Below, in pieces: positions 1 to 6,369 of a stretch of DNA of 8,569 nucleotides (positions within the stretch are counted from its first letter, which is position 1; every line of letters begins with the position of its first letter). The translations under genes and the position numbers were made by a program. Source of the DNA: an uncultured Pseudomonadota bacterium. Its GTDB lineage: Bacteria; Myxococcota_A; Polyangia; HGW-17. Below the pieces are notes generated by a model. It saw only the letters and a list, made by a program, of their open reading frames with translations, was not told where the DNA came from and searched no databases. The DNA lies in assembly GCA_938004375.1 (NCBI GenBank), contig CALKWH010000316.1, positions 1-8,569 of the forward strand. Reading direction: 5' to 3'.

Positions 1-45
1 CCACCGAGATCTACACTCTTTCCCTACACGACGCTCTTCCGATCT
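1..45 (+). other. Illumina P5/Read-1 adapter remnant (non-genomic)
   Basis: The first 45 bases match the 3' part of the Illumina P5 plus TruSeq Read-1 adapter, ending in ACGACGCTCTTCCGATCT exactly where insert sequence begins. This is the reverse complement of what a Read-2 read-through would produce. It is sequencing-library sequence, not part of the organism. Any reading frame crossing base 45 is an artefact. Confidence 0.98.
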
Positions 46-87
46 CGACCGTCTTCGGTCGCCGTCTTCGGTCGCCGTCTTCGGTCG
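46..87. repeat. 13-bp tandem repeat, three copies, hairpin-forming
   Basis: The unit CCGTCTTCGGTCG occurs three times without mismatch at 49-61, 62-74 and 75-87. The first copy plus its left flank forms a perfect 6-bp stem, CGACCG-TCTT-CGGTCG (46-61). The other copies keep only the inner CCG-TCTT-CGG stem. It lies directly against the adapter and just upstream of the promoter of the next gene. It could be the hairpin tail of a gene lost off the left edge, a small intergenic repeat, or an assembly artefact: the 9-mer GCCGTCTTC is also present in the Illumina P7 tail. Confidence 0.8.
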
Positions 88-97
88 CCCGCTGCCC

Positions 98-126
98 TTG
101 TGAAAATTCCCCCGATCCCCTATAAC
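98..126 (+). promoter_or_regulatory. Sigma70-type promoter of the modular lipoprotein gene
   Basis: A -35 box TTGTGA (98-103) is separated by exactly 17 bp from a -10 box TATAAC (121-126). Both boxes resemble the housekeeping consensus and stand out in otherwise GC-rich sequence. Transcription should begin near 132-134, giving a leader of only about 22-24 nt before the ATG at 156. Confidence 0.7.
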
Positions 127-131
127 GAAAG

Positions 132-145
132 GGGGCCGCGGCCCC
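132..145. promoter_or_regulatory. 14-bp perfect palindrome at the predicted transcription start
   Basis: GGGGCCGCGGCCCC is fully self-complementary. It starts 5 bp after the -10 box and ends immediately before the Shine-Dalgarno-like GGGAG (146-150). The position would suit an operator overlapping the start site, or an RNA fold at the 5' end that limits ribosome access. A chance palindrome in GC-rich DNA is also possible. Confidence 0.4.
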
Positions 146-155
146 GGGAGCCGGC

Positions 156-2729
156 ATGCGCGATCTCGTTGCGATTCTTCTCGTTTTTCTCCTCGGCGGG
201 TGCGCGTTCGACTCGACCGGCCTGCCCGAGGACGCCGATCCCACGTGCGAGGGCGACGCGCCCGCGGCCGACCGCCAGGACGGAGTATGCGCGGGCAGCT
301 TCCGGGTGTGCGAGGCGGGGGCGTGGGTGGAGCCCGACTACGGCCTGATCCCCGATTTCGAGACCCTGGAGACGTCCTGCGACGAGGTGGACAACGACTG
401 CGACGGCACGGTGGACGCTGGGGACTGCGGCGAACACGGCGTCTGCGACGACGGTGGCGGCGCGCCCGTGTGCGGCTGCGAGGCCGGCTGGGAGCCCGAT
501 CCGGCGGCGGAGGGCTTCCGGTGCGCCGACGTCGACGAGTGCGCGGCCTCGCCCTGCGACGCCCACGCCGACTGCGCGAACACACCGGGGTCGTTCACCT
601 GCACCTGCCGGCGCGGGTGGCACGGCGACGGCTTCACCTGCGAAGAGGGCGATCCCTGCGAACTGCTGACCTGCCACCCCGACGCCACCTGCGTCGTCGA
701 GGGCGGCCAGGCGTCGTGCCTCTGCGACCGGGGCTTCACCGGCGACGGCCTGGTCTGCCGCCCCGCGAGCTGCCATCACCTGAAGCGGCACTATCCCATG
801 ACGCCCACGGGCGAGTACCTCATCGACACGGGCGCGGTGCCCCCGTTCACGGTCTTCTGCGACATGGACGCCGACGGCGGCCTGGGCTACACGCTTTTGC
901 GCCTCGACGATGCGGCGCTGGCCGACGATCAGGACGCCTACCGCGCGAAGTGCACCGCCCTGGGCCTCGAGGTCGTCGTGCCCCGCACCCGGGCCCACGC
1001 GAAGGCCATCGTCGCGTACAACGGCGGCGCGCTGCCGAACCTGGTGAACGTGTTCCCGAAGACCGACGGCGCCGTGGGCCTCGAGAACTGGGAGGGCCGC
1101 TGCGCCGGCGCCCCGTGCTCGTTCTACGTGTCGGACACCCGCATCAGCCTCATCGCCACGAACGAGCCCAGCGGCGACAACACCACGGCGTACAGCCTGT
1201 ACCTGCGCAACCCCGCCGGCGGCACCTGGGGCGGATGGAACGACCAGCGCAACTTCGTGGATCCGGCTTTTCGCGGCTGGGTCGTCTGCGCCGCCAACGA
1301 CACCCCGGAGCCCGTCCTCCCGGACTGCCTCTCGTACGCGGCCGCAGACAGCGTGTGGAACCACGGGCTCCACGGCGTCACCGGGGACTACGCCGTCACC
1401 GTCGACGGCACCGGGCTCACGGTCACCTGCGATCAGAACACCGACGGCGGCGGCTGGACGCTGGTGCTGAACTACCTGCACAAGCGCAACACCAACCCCG
1501 CGGTGGCCCCGCTCGCCGACCGGCTGCCGCTGATGCGCAGCGACACCCTGGGCGCCGACGAGCAGGGCGTCGCCGAGGCCTGGGGCCACGCCGCCAACGC
1601 CATGTTCGAACGGCTGCCGGTGACCGAGGTGCGCTTTTACGCCCGCACCAGCGGGCACGGGCGCGTGATGAACTTCACGCTGGCCGATCAGGACTGCATC
1701 GACTACTTTGCCACCGGCGTGGGGAGCTGCCGCGGCGCGGGGCTCAATGTGCACCAGCTCGCCGGGCACTCGGCCAACCTGCCGATCAAGGCCAACAACG
1801 GCTACACCGACCAGGGTGACCTGGCCATGACCGCGTTCCCGTTCTTCCAGGCCGGGACCGCCCACTTCGCCGTCCACGGCGGCAACGACCGCTGGGAGGT
1901 CGACGACTTCCAGAACAACGACGACCGGGACACCATCCACCGCGTCTGGGTGCGGAACCGGCCCGTGCAGACCTCATGCCGCGACCTGCTGGCGGCGGAT
2001 CCGGCCGCGCCCACGGGCGTGTACGTCCTCGATCCCGACGGCCCCGCGGGCGGCCAGGACCCGTACCTGACCTTCTGCGACATGACCACGGCCGGCGGCG
2101 GCTGGACCCTGGTGGCCATCTACGGCAAGGGCTTTGTCCGGCCGACGCGCTTTTCGGGCAGCGCCTACCCGCGCCCGGGGGCGAGCTTCTACCACGCCCA
2201 AAGCCCGCTGCCGACGCTCACCATGGACGTGCTGCGGCCCGCCGACAACGACGGCAACGTCCTTTACTTCTCCATCGCGGCCGCCCCGCTGTTCGACGCC
2301 TCGGGTGGCGAGGTCCTCGCGTACGTCGGCGGCGTCACGGACTCGTACATCACCGCGGCACTGCCCATGACCTGCAACTACTTCGATGCCTCGGTGGTGT
2401 GCGACGACCAGACCCTCGGGCCTTTCACGATCTGGGCCGCCGACGGCTCCAAGGTCACCGAGAACGGCCACGCCTGCACCACGGCCCACAAGGCCGCCCC
2501 CTACACGGCGGATCAGTTCGATGAGTTCGGTCTGCACCTGCTCGACGGCCCCGGCAACCTGGCGGCCTACCACTGCGCGGGGACGGCCACCGCCAGCGGT
2601 TTCCAGGCCATCGGGCGCATGTTCACGTCGTTCAATTCCTCGACCGCGGGTTACTGGAACTCGGGCATCCACTCGTACTGGCACCCGACGGGGCAGCACA
2701 ATCAGCCCGGCGCGCTGTTCGTGAGATAA
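156..2729 (+). CDS. Modular surface lipoprotein: MopE motif, EGF repeats, fibrinogen-like GGGWT modules
   Basis: This is an 857-residue exported lipoprotein. Its short signal peptide ends in the lipobox LGGC with the lipidated Cys at residue 16. Residues 31-91 form a Myxococcota-style segment closing in the MopE-type motif CDEVDNDCDG (75-84). Cys-rich EGF-like modules follow at about 91-123 (partial), 129-162 and 168-201. The second carries the calcium-binding start DVDEC and the Asx-hydroxylation pattern C-x-N-x4-F-x-C (140-149). Then come three fibrinogen-like modules starting near C206, C391 and C608. The last two have the hallmark C-D-x4-GGGWT (425-435 and 641-651), while the first is degenerate (GGLGYT, 241-246). 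The C-terminus (PGALFVR) recalls the end of intelectins. GGGAG at 146-150 supports the ATG. The likely role is binding glycans or surfaces outside the cell, which is inferred. No enzyme domain is visible. Confidence 0.9.
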   Translation: MRDLVAILLVFLLGGCAFDSTGLPEDADPTCEGDAPAADRQDGVCAGSFRVCEAGAWVEPDYGLIPDFETLETSCDEVDNDCDGTVDAGDCGEHGVCDDGGGAPVCGCEAGWEPDPAAEGFRCADVDECAASPCDAHADCANTPGSFTCTCRRGWHGDGFTCEEGDPCELLTCHPDATCVVEGGQASCLCDRGFTGDGLVCRPASCHHLKRHYPMTPTGEYLIDTGAVPPFTVFCDMDADGGLGYTLLRLDDAALADDQDAYRAKCTALGLEVVVPRTRAHAKAIVAYNGGALPNLVNVFPKTDGAVGLENWEGRCAGAPCSFYVSDTRISLIATNEPSGDNTTAYSLYLRNPAGGTWGGWNDQRNFVDPAFRGWVVCAANDTPEPVLPDCLSYAAADSVWNHGLHGVTGDYAVTVDGTGLTVTCDQNTDGGGWTLVLNYLHKRNTNPAVAPLADRLPLMRSDTLGADEQGVAEAWGHAANAMFERLPVTEVRFYARTSGHGRVMNFTLADQDCIDYFATGVGSCRGAGLNVHQLAGHSANLPIKANNGYTDQGDLAMTAFPFFQAGTAHFAVHGGNDRWEVDDFQNNDDRDTIHRVWVRNRPVQTSCRDLLAADPAAPTGVYVLDPDGPAGGQDPYLTFCDMTTAGGGWTLVAIYGKGFVRPTRFSGSAYPRPGASFYHAQSPLPTLTMDVLRPADNDGNVLYFSIAAAPLFDASGGEVLAYVGGVTDSYITAALPMTCNYFDASVVCDDQTLGPFTIWAADGSKVTENGHACTTAHKAAPYTADQFDEFGLHLLDGPGNLAAYHCAGTATASGFQAIGRMFTSFNSSTAGYWNSGIHSYWHPTGQHNQPGALFVR

Positions 2730-2733
2730 CCCA

Positions 2734-2761
2734 GGGACGCCCGCAAAAGGGCGTCCCGTTT
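2734..2761 (+). terminator. Hairpin terminator after the modular lipoprotein gene
   Basis: A perfect 9-bp stem, GGGACGCCC (2734-2742) and GGGCGTCCC (2749-2757), encloses the loop GCAAAA and starts 4 bp after the TAA stop. Only a short T run (GTTT) follows, so it is a strong hairpin with a weak U-tract. Confidence 0.75.
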
Positions 2762-2763
2762 GA

Positions 2764-2831
2764 GGTCACGAAGTGACCGGAATAATCAGCCTGTACGAAG
2801 ATTCGGTATCAGCGGGGTTGACGAACGTCAA
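2764..2831. terminator. Two small dyads between convergent genes
   Basis: GGTCAC-GAA-GTGACC (2764-2778) and TTGACG-AA-CGTCAA (2818-2831) are perfect 6-bp inverted repeats. They lie downstream of both convergent genes. The second is only 17 bp past the stop of the minus-strand gene and may form part of its 3' end. Neither is followed by a clear U-run on either strand, so terminator function is a guess. Protein-binding sites are an alternative. Confidence 0.35.
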
Positions 2832-2848
2832 GAGGGGAGGCGCTGCGC

Positions 2849-3937
2849 TCAGATGGGCTCTTCTTCGTTGCCTTCGTTGCCGCAGGGATCGTAGATGCAG
2901 GTGCCGTCACAGTACTCGGTGATGCATTCGGCGTGGTCGGCGCAGGTCTCGCCGACCTCCTTGGCCGAGCGGCAGATGCTCTCGGCGTCGCAGTAGTTGC
3001 CGGGCCAGCAGTACTCGTTTTGCATGCAGCTCTCGCCGGTGCCCGGAAGCTCGGCGCACGTCCTGGTCAGTTCGCCTCCCGTGCAGATGGCGTGCTCGCT
3101 CAGGTCGCACTGGATCGTCTCCCCGTTGCAGGTCTGGCCAACGCCCACGATGGTCACGTCCGCGCACTCGCCGGACTCGGGGTCGCAGGCCAGGCCGGGC
3201 TCGCAGAGGTTGTCCATGGCGCCGTCGCCGTCGCAGACGTCGCCCTCGCCGAGCCAGGGCTGGCACATGCCCACGTAGGTCTCGAAGTCGGTGACCAGGC
3301 AGTACAGCCCGTAGACGCAGTCGTCATGCCACTCGCAGGCCTCGCCCTGGGCGGCTGGGGCGGGGGGCTCGATGCACTCGTCGTTCTCCCAGTCGCACTC
3401 GAGGCCGTGGTCGCACTCGCCGCCGTCGGCGCAGGGGCTGCCGAGGGGGAGACGGGCGGCGCAGGTGCCCGGGCAGACCTCTTCGGTGTTGCAGTACCCC
3501 GAGGCGCACTGGAAGTTCGACGAGCACTCGGCGCCGTCCTCGAGCGTGCCCACGAGCACCTGGTTGCAGGCCTCGATGGCGTCGATGTCGTCGGTGCAGC
3601 CGAGGTCCTCGACCGCGTCCATGCAGGCGTCGAGGTTGGCTCCGCTGTGGGTGGCGCCGTTGTCCAGCGCCCACTCCATCTCCTGCAGGCCCTCGGCGAG
3701 GAGCACGGTGCCCATGACGGTCAGGCACGCCTCGCGGTCGACCATCCACTCCTCGCCGTCGGGCTGCGGGCAGCGCGCGATGAAGTCGCAGTAGGTCTCG
3801 GGATAGCGGTCGGCCACCGCAGCGAGGAACTGCTCCTTGGTCATGTTCGTGTTGTTGCTGCCCTTCGGATCGTCGTCGCAGGCGATCGCGGGGAGTAGCA
3901 TCAGGAAGGATAAGCAAAACATCAGGGTCTTTTTCAT
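2849..3937 (-). CDS. Cysteine-rich (Dickkopf-like) lipoprotein
   Basis: This is a 362-residue exported protein. MKK plus a hydrophobic stretch leads to a lipobox-like AIAC with the lipidated Cys at residue 20, followed by three Asp. After a short Asn/Ser linker comes a helical domain (about 33-130) with paired cysteines. From about 135 to the end there are repeated cysteine modules of the form G-x-x-C-x5-C-x4-YC, for example around 136-149, 199-213, 302-316 and 330-343. They resemble the Dickkopf N-terminal / EB-type repeats common in Myxococcota lipoproteins. Beyond Cys20 there are 36 cysteines, an even number consistent with disulfide bonding outside the cytoplasm. AGGAGT (3943-3948) sits 5 nt from the ATG. 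A dedicated promoter lies upstream, so it is probably transcribed alone or in addition to read-through from the HMG-CoA synthase gene. The function is unknown. The Asp after the lipid Cys would mean inner-membrane retention in E. coli, but that rule may not hold here. Confidence 0.88.
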   Translation of the reverse strand: MKKTLMFCLSFLMLLPAIACDDDPKGSNNTNMTKEQFLAAVADRYPETYCDFIARCPQPDGEEWMVDREACLTVMGTVLLAEGLQEMEWALDNGATHSGANLDACMDAVEDLGCTDDIDAIEACNQVLVGTLEDGAECSSNFQCASGYCNTEEVCPGTCAARLPLGSPCADGGECDHGLECDWENDECIEPPAPAAQGEACEWHDDCVYGLYCLVTDFETYVGMCQPWLGEGDVCDGDGAMDNLCEPGLACDPESGECADVTIVGVGQTCNGETIQCDLSEHAICTGGELTRTCAELPGTGESCMQNEYCWPGNYCDAESICRSAKEVGETCADHAECITEYCDGTCIYDPCGNEGNEEEPI

Positions 3938-3983
3938 GGGGTACTCCTATCGGTTCAAGTTCCGCCGAGCTCAGCGTGCCGCA

Positions 3984-4011
3984 AGTATACCGCAATTGTC
4001 CGGTTCTTCAA
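3984..4011 (-). promoter_or_regulatory. Sigma70-type promoter of the Cys-rich lipoprotein gene
   Basis: Read on the minus strand, a -35 box TTGAAG (4011-4006) and a -10 box TATACT (3989-3984) are 16 bp apart. The start would be near 3977, about 40 nt before the ATG. The gap between the flanking genes is only 94 bp and this is its most promoter-like content. Confidence 0.65.
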
Positions 4012-4031
4012 ATCGTCTGAAATGGGAATGA

Positions 4032-5315
4032 TCAGTTGCCGTCGGCGTGTTCTTCGGCGGGGGCCTCGGCGCGGGTGGCGCCGGGTGTGCGGAAGGCGTA
4101 CTGGCGCTTGTGGTTCTTGATGCCCAGGAACAGGAAGGGGGACTCCTCGGTGGGCTGGTCCTCGACGAAGTAGCCGTCGCGGTTGCGCTGTTCGTAGGCG
4201 GCGCGGTAGAACAGGTACTCCTCGTAGGAGATGCGGCGGCGGCGCGTGAGCTGGTCCGAGAAGCCGGTGTTGCCGTTCCAGGAGGAGATGGCGGGGCCCA
4301 CGCGGCCGGTGAAGAACTCGGACGAGGAGCCGCTGCCGTAGGAGAACAGCGCGATCTGCTGGCCGGGCTGGAGCGAGCCGTCCTCGAGCAGGGAGATCAG
4401 CGCGGCGAACAGCGAGGCGGCGTAGACGTTGCCCAGCTCGCGGGCCGCGCGCAGCGTGGGGGCGACCTTCCAGCGGAACGAGTCCTCCTCGGTCATGCCC
4501 AGGGCCAGTTGGCCGCCCTCGAGCTCGAAGAGGCGGTGGTGCGCCTTGTACGCCATCTTGGGGAACGGCGTATGGAAGAGCACGTGGCGGAAGTCGGCCA
4601 GGGAGAGCCCGGTCAGTTCCTTGTGCAGGTGGTAGCAGGCCCGCAGGCTCTCGAGGTAGCACTCCAGGCTGAAGTGCCCATCCACCAGCGCGGAGTTGCG
4701 GTAGGTCGGGCGCCAGAAGTCCATCACTTCGCGGGTGTAGACGGCCTCGGTCTGGGCGTCGATGGTGAGCAACTGGGGGTTCGCGCAGACCAGCAGCGCC
4801 ACGGCGGCGGCGCCCTGGGTGGGCTCGCCCGGGCTGGCCAGGTCGTAGTAGGCGACGTCGGTGGTGATGACGAGCGCCTTGCGGCCGGCGGCGGCCGGGG
4901 TGGCGGCCCACGCCATGGCGGCGCGCAGGGCGGCGGTGCCCGCGTAGCAGGCGTTCTTCAGGTCCATCACCCGGCAGCGGGGCGAGAGCCCGAGCATCTC
5001 GTGGACGTAGACGGCGATGGGCTTGCTCTCGTCGACCGCGCTCTCGGTGCCCACCAGCAGCAGTCCCACGTCCCGCGGGTCCAGGCCCACGCGGTCCAGC
5101 AGGCTGCGGCCGGCGCCCGCAGCCATGGTGACCGGGTCCTCGGTGGGGCCGAGGATGGCCATCTTGGAGCAGCCCAGGCCGACCGTGAACTTCTCGGCGT
5201 CCACGTTGCGGATCCGGGCCAGCTCCTCGATGCTGAAGTAATGATGGGGGACGAAGATGGAGACCGCGTCGATGCCGACGGCGGGGGTGGTGAAGAGGCT
5301 GCGTGTGTTCGTCAT
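4032..5315 (-). CDS. mvaS: Hydroxymethylglutaryl-CoA synthase family protein
   Basis: HMG-CoA synthase condenses acetyl-CoA with acetoacetyl-CoA to give HMG-CoA (EC 2.3.3.10). The 427-residue protein has the thiolase-fold hallmarks. The catalytic Glu91 lies in GTESAVDESK, the acyl-accepting Cys123 in KNACYAGTAAL, and His248 in LFHTPFPKM. Their spacing mirrors the Glu79/Cys111/His233 triad of Staphylococcus aureus MvaS. GN-Y-x-x-SL-x-x-LISLLE (295-311) and SYGSGSSSEFF (325-335) are further family motifs. It is somewhat longer than typical bacterial MvaS (about 390) because of a 12-residue N-terminal extension and an Ala/Glu-rich tail. No strong Shine-Dalgarno precedes the ATG, but no in-frame alternative start lies before the conserved GIDAVSIFVP segment (14-23). 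It is soluble and cytoplasmic. The role could be the mevalonate pathway, leucine-independent isovaleryl-CoA synthesis as in myxobacteria, or polyketide beta-branching. No partner gene here decides between them, so the mvaS symbol is by family. Confidence 0.88.
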   Translation of the reverse strand: MTNTRSLFTTPAVGIDAVSIFVPHHYFSIEELARIRNVDAEKFTVGLGCSKMAILGPTEDPVTMAAGAGRSLLDRVGLDPRDVGLLLVGTESAVDESKPIAVYVHEMLGLSPRCRVMDLKNACYAGTAALRAAMAWAATPAAAGRKALVITTDVAYYDLASPGEPTQGAAAVALLVCANPQLLTIDAQTEAVYTREVMDFWRPTYRNSALVDGHFSLECYLESLRACYHLHKELTGLSLADFRHVLFHTPFPKMAYKAHHRLFELEGGQLALGMTEEDSFRWKVAPTLRAARELGNVYAASLFAALISLLEDGSLQPGQQIALFSYGSGSSSEFFTGRVGPAISSWNGNTGFSDQLTRRRRISYEEYLFYRAAYEQRNRDGYFVEDQPTEESPFLFLGIKNHKRQYAFRTPGATRAEAPAEEHADGN

Positions 5316-5417
5316 GGTCTGCCGGTGCGCTCCGGGTTCCCGTCGTTCGAGCCGTCCGGGAAAGCAGACATGTACCAGACCCCGGTCAAACAGGGAAGAA
5401 AAAAACGGGGGCGGCGG
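5316..5417 (-). other. Intergenic region upstream of HMG-CoA synthase
   Basis: These 102 bp separate the small lipoprotein gene from the HMG-CoA synthase gene. Read on the minus strand there is a seven-T run (5405-5399) shortly after the upstream stop codon, which may mark a transcript end, but I find no good stem directly before it. A TTGACC hexamer follows without a convincing -10 partner at the right distance. Whether the two genes share a transcript is undecided. Confidence 0.4.
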
Positions 5418-5675
5418 CTACCAGGTGGGACCGGGATCCACCGGGACGTTGCCCTCTTCGTACCCATCACCTCCCTCGGTGCCGGGCGCGGGCGGCGGGA
5501 CCTCGCCCTCCTCGGTGCCGGGCTCGCCCTCCTGGGGCTGTCCCGCTTCGGGGCCGGCCTCCTCGACGGGGGCGTCGCGGCCGGCGGTGGACTGGGGGTT
5601 CTGGACATAGCAGCCCGTGGCCAGGACCAGGGAGAGGGCTGCGGTGGTGAGCGTGGCGAAGGTGCGTTTCGTCAT
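5418..5675 (-). CDS. Small acidic Pro/Gly/Glu-rich lipoprotein
   Basis: This is an 85-residue predicted lipoprotein of no recognised family. A signal peptide with two positive residues (K3, R4) leads to the lipobox LATGC with Cys22. The mature part is low-complexity, rich in Glu, Gly and Pro with essentially no hydrophobic core, including PGTEEGEVPPPAPGTEGG (about 52-69), so it should be disordered and strongly negative. GGAGA (5687-5683) lies 7 nt before the ATG. It begins 34 bp after the stop of the beta-barrel gene on the same strand, which suggests co-transcription and a shared envelope role. Signal peptide, ribosome site and spacing make it a real gene despite its size. Confidence 0.75.
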   Translation of the reverse strand: MTKRTFATLTTAALSLVLATGCYVQNPQSTAGRDAPVEEAGPEAGQPQEGEPGTEEGEVPPPAPGTEGGDGYEEGNVPVDPGPTW

Positions 5676-5709
5676 GGGGTCGTCTCCGTCGTAGATTCCG
5701 GGGTTGAGG

Positions 5710-6354
5710 CTAGTAATGCAGCGTGCCGACCACGCCCAGGGTCCACCAGAGGCCGACGTAATCCGTGGAGGAGTCCACTTCCGAGGTCTCCACCGCCTCG
5801 TCGTCCCGAGGGAACATGCGGTACATGCGGAACTGGGCGCCGATGGACATGTTCGGCGTGATGAAGAAGGAGCCGCCCGCGCCGAAGCCCACCACCGGAC
5901 CGGTCCGCGTGCTCGTGCTCGTGTAGGTGGTGTTGACGGTCTCGTCCAGGGAGCCGCCGCCGATGATGACCGAGCCCCAGAAGTCGATCATGCCCGCAGG
6001 GATGTAGACGCGGCCCTCGCCGGCGACCACCGCGTAGGAGAGGGTGGACATCTCGCCCGCGAGATCCTCGCCGAGAGTGATGGAGCCGGCGGCAACGTGG
6101 AGGCCCAGACCCAGGCTGGGTTGCGGACGGAACAGGCCGGAGTAGTAGACGCCGCCGCCGCCGCTGTAGTCCTCGCGGCCCTCGCCGGTGAGGCCGGCCA
6201 CGGCCAAAGACCCTTCGTGGACCCAGCCGAAGCGGTGGGGCTCGAAATAGGGGGACATGCCGGGCCCGCCGGGCGCGCCATAGTATTGGGCGGAGGCGGC
6301 CAGCGGCAGCAGGATGAGTGTGGACAAAGTGAATAAAAATGTGGTGAGTTTCAT
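5710..6354 (-). CDS. Putative outer-membrane beta-barrel protein
   Basis: This is a 214-residue exported protein. The signal peptide MKLTTFLFTL..LAASA ends with a type-I cleavage site after residue 22 (ASA|QYY). The mature chain is rich in Gly, aromatic residues and alternating polar/hydrophobic stretches typical of transmembrane beta-strands. Examples are GGVYYSGLF, GLGLHVAAGSITLG, GPVVGFGAGGSFFI, SIGAQFRMYRMF and a C-terminal strand YVGLWWTLGVVGTLHY ending in an aromatic residue. The size fits a small barrel of about eight strands (OmpA/OmpW-like fold), but I do not recognise a specific family. The start is set at 6354: a strong GGAGGAGA (6368-6361) lies 6 nt upstream and the next residues form a standard signal peptide. 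A longer reading from 6381 would place that ribosome site inside the gene. It heads a probable two-gene unit with the small acidic lipoprotein. Confidence 0.8.
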   Translation of the reverse strand: MKLTTFLFTLSTLILLPLAASAQYYGAPGGPGMSPYFEPHRFGWVHEGSLAVAGLTGEGREDYSGGGGVYYSGLFRPQPSLGLGLHVAAGSITLGEDLAGEMSTLSYAVVAGEGRVYIPAGMIDFWGSVIIGGGSLDETVNTTYTSTSTRTGPVVGFGAGGSFFITPNMSIGAQFRMYRMFPRDDEAVETSEVDSSTDYVGLWWTLGVVGTLHY

Positions 6355-6360
6355 GGTAGC

Positions 6361-6368
6361 TCTCCTCC
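6361..6368 (-). promoter_or_regulatory. Ribosome binding site that fixes the barrel gene start
   Basis: GGAGGAGA on the minus strand lies 6 nt before the ATG at 6354. It is a near-ideal Shine-Dalgarno and argues against the in-frame upstream ATG at 6381. Confidence 0.85.
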
Positions 6369-6369
6369 G

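Noticed and set aside
46..87. CRISPR array at the left edge
   Set aside because: The 13-bp units are directly adjacent with no spacers, and no cas gene is present.
11..244. Minus-strand 77-residue frame at the left edge
   Set aside because: Its C-terminal residues (IGRASCRERV) are translated Illumina adapter.
120..1940. 606-residue open frame antisense to the modular lipoprotein
   Set aside because: Ala/Val/Gly/Arg-rich shadow of a GC-rich coding strand with no recognisable domain. The sense frame has a promoter, signal peptide and multiple domains.
2933..3898. 321-residue plus-strand open frame opposite the Cys-rich lipoprotein
   Set aside because: Ala/Val/Gly/Leu low-complexity antisense reading of a Cys-codon-rich gene. 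No independent start signal.
5396..5417. Intrinsic terminator after the small lipoprotein gene
   Set aside because: A seven-T run is present on the minus strand but I find no stem directly before it. The only nearby dyad (GGTGG/CCACC) lies inside the coding end and too far from the T run.
4047..5861. 604-residue plus-strand open frame across HMG-CoA synthase and the small lipoprotein
   Set aside because: It runs antisense through a well-recognised enzyme and a second gene, is low-complexity, and has no ribosome site or family signature.
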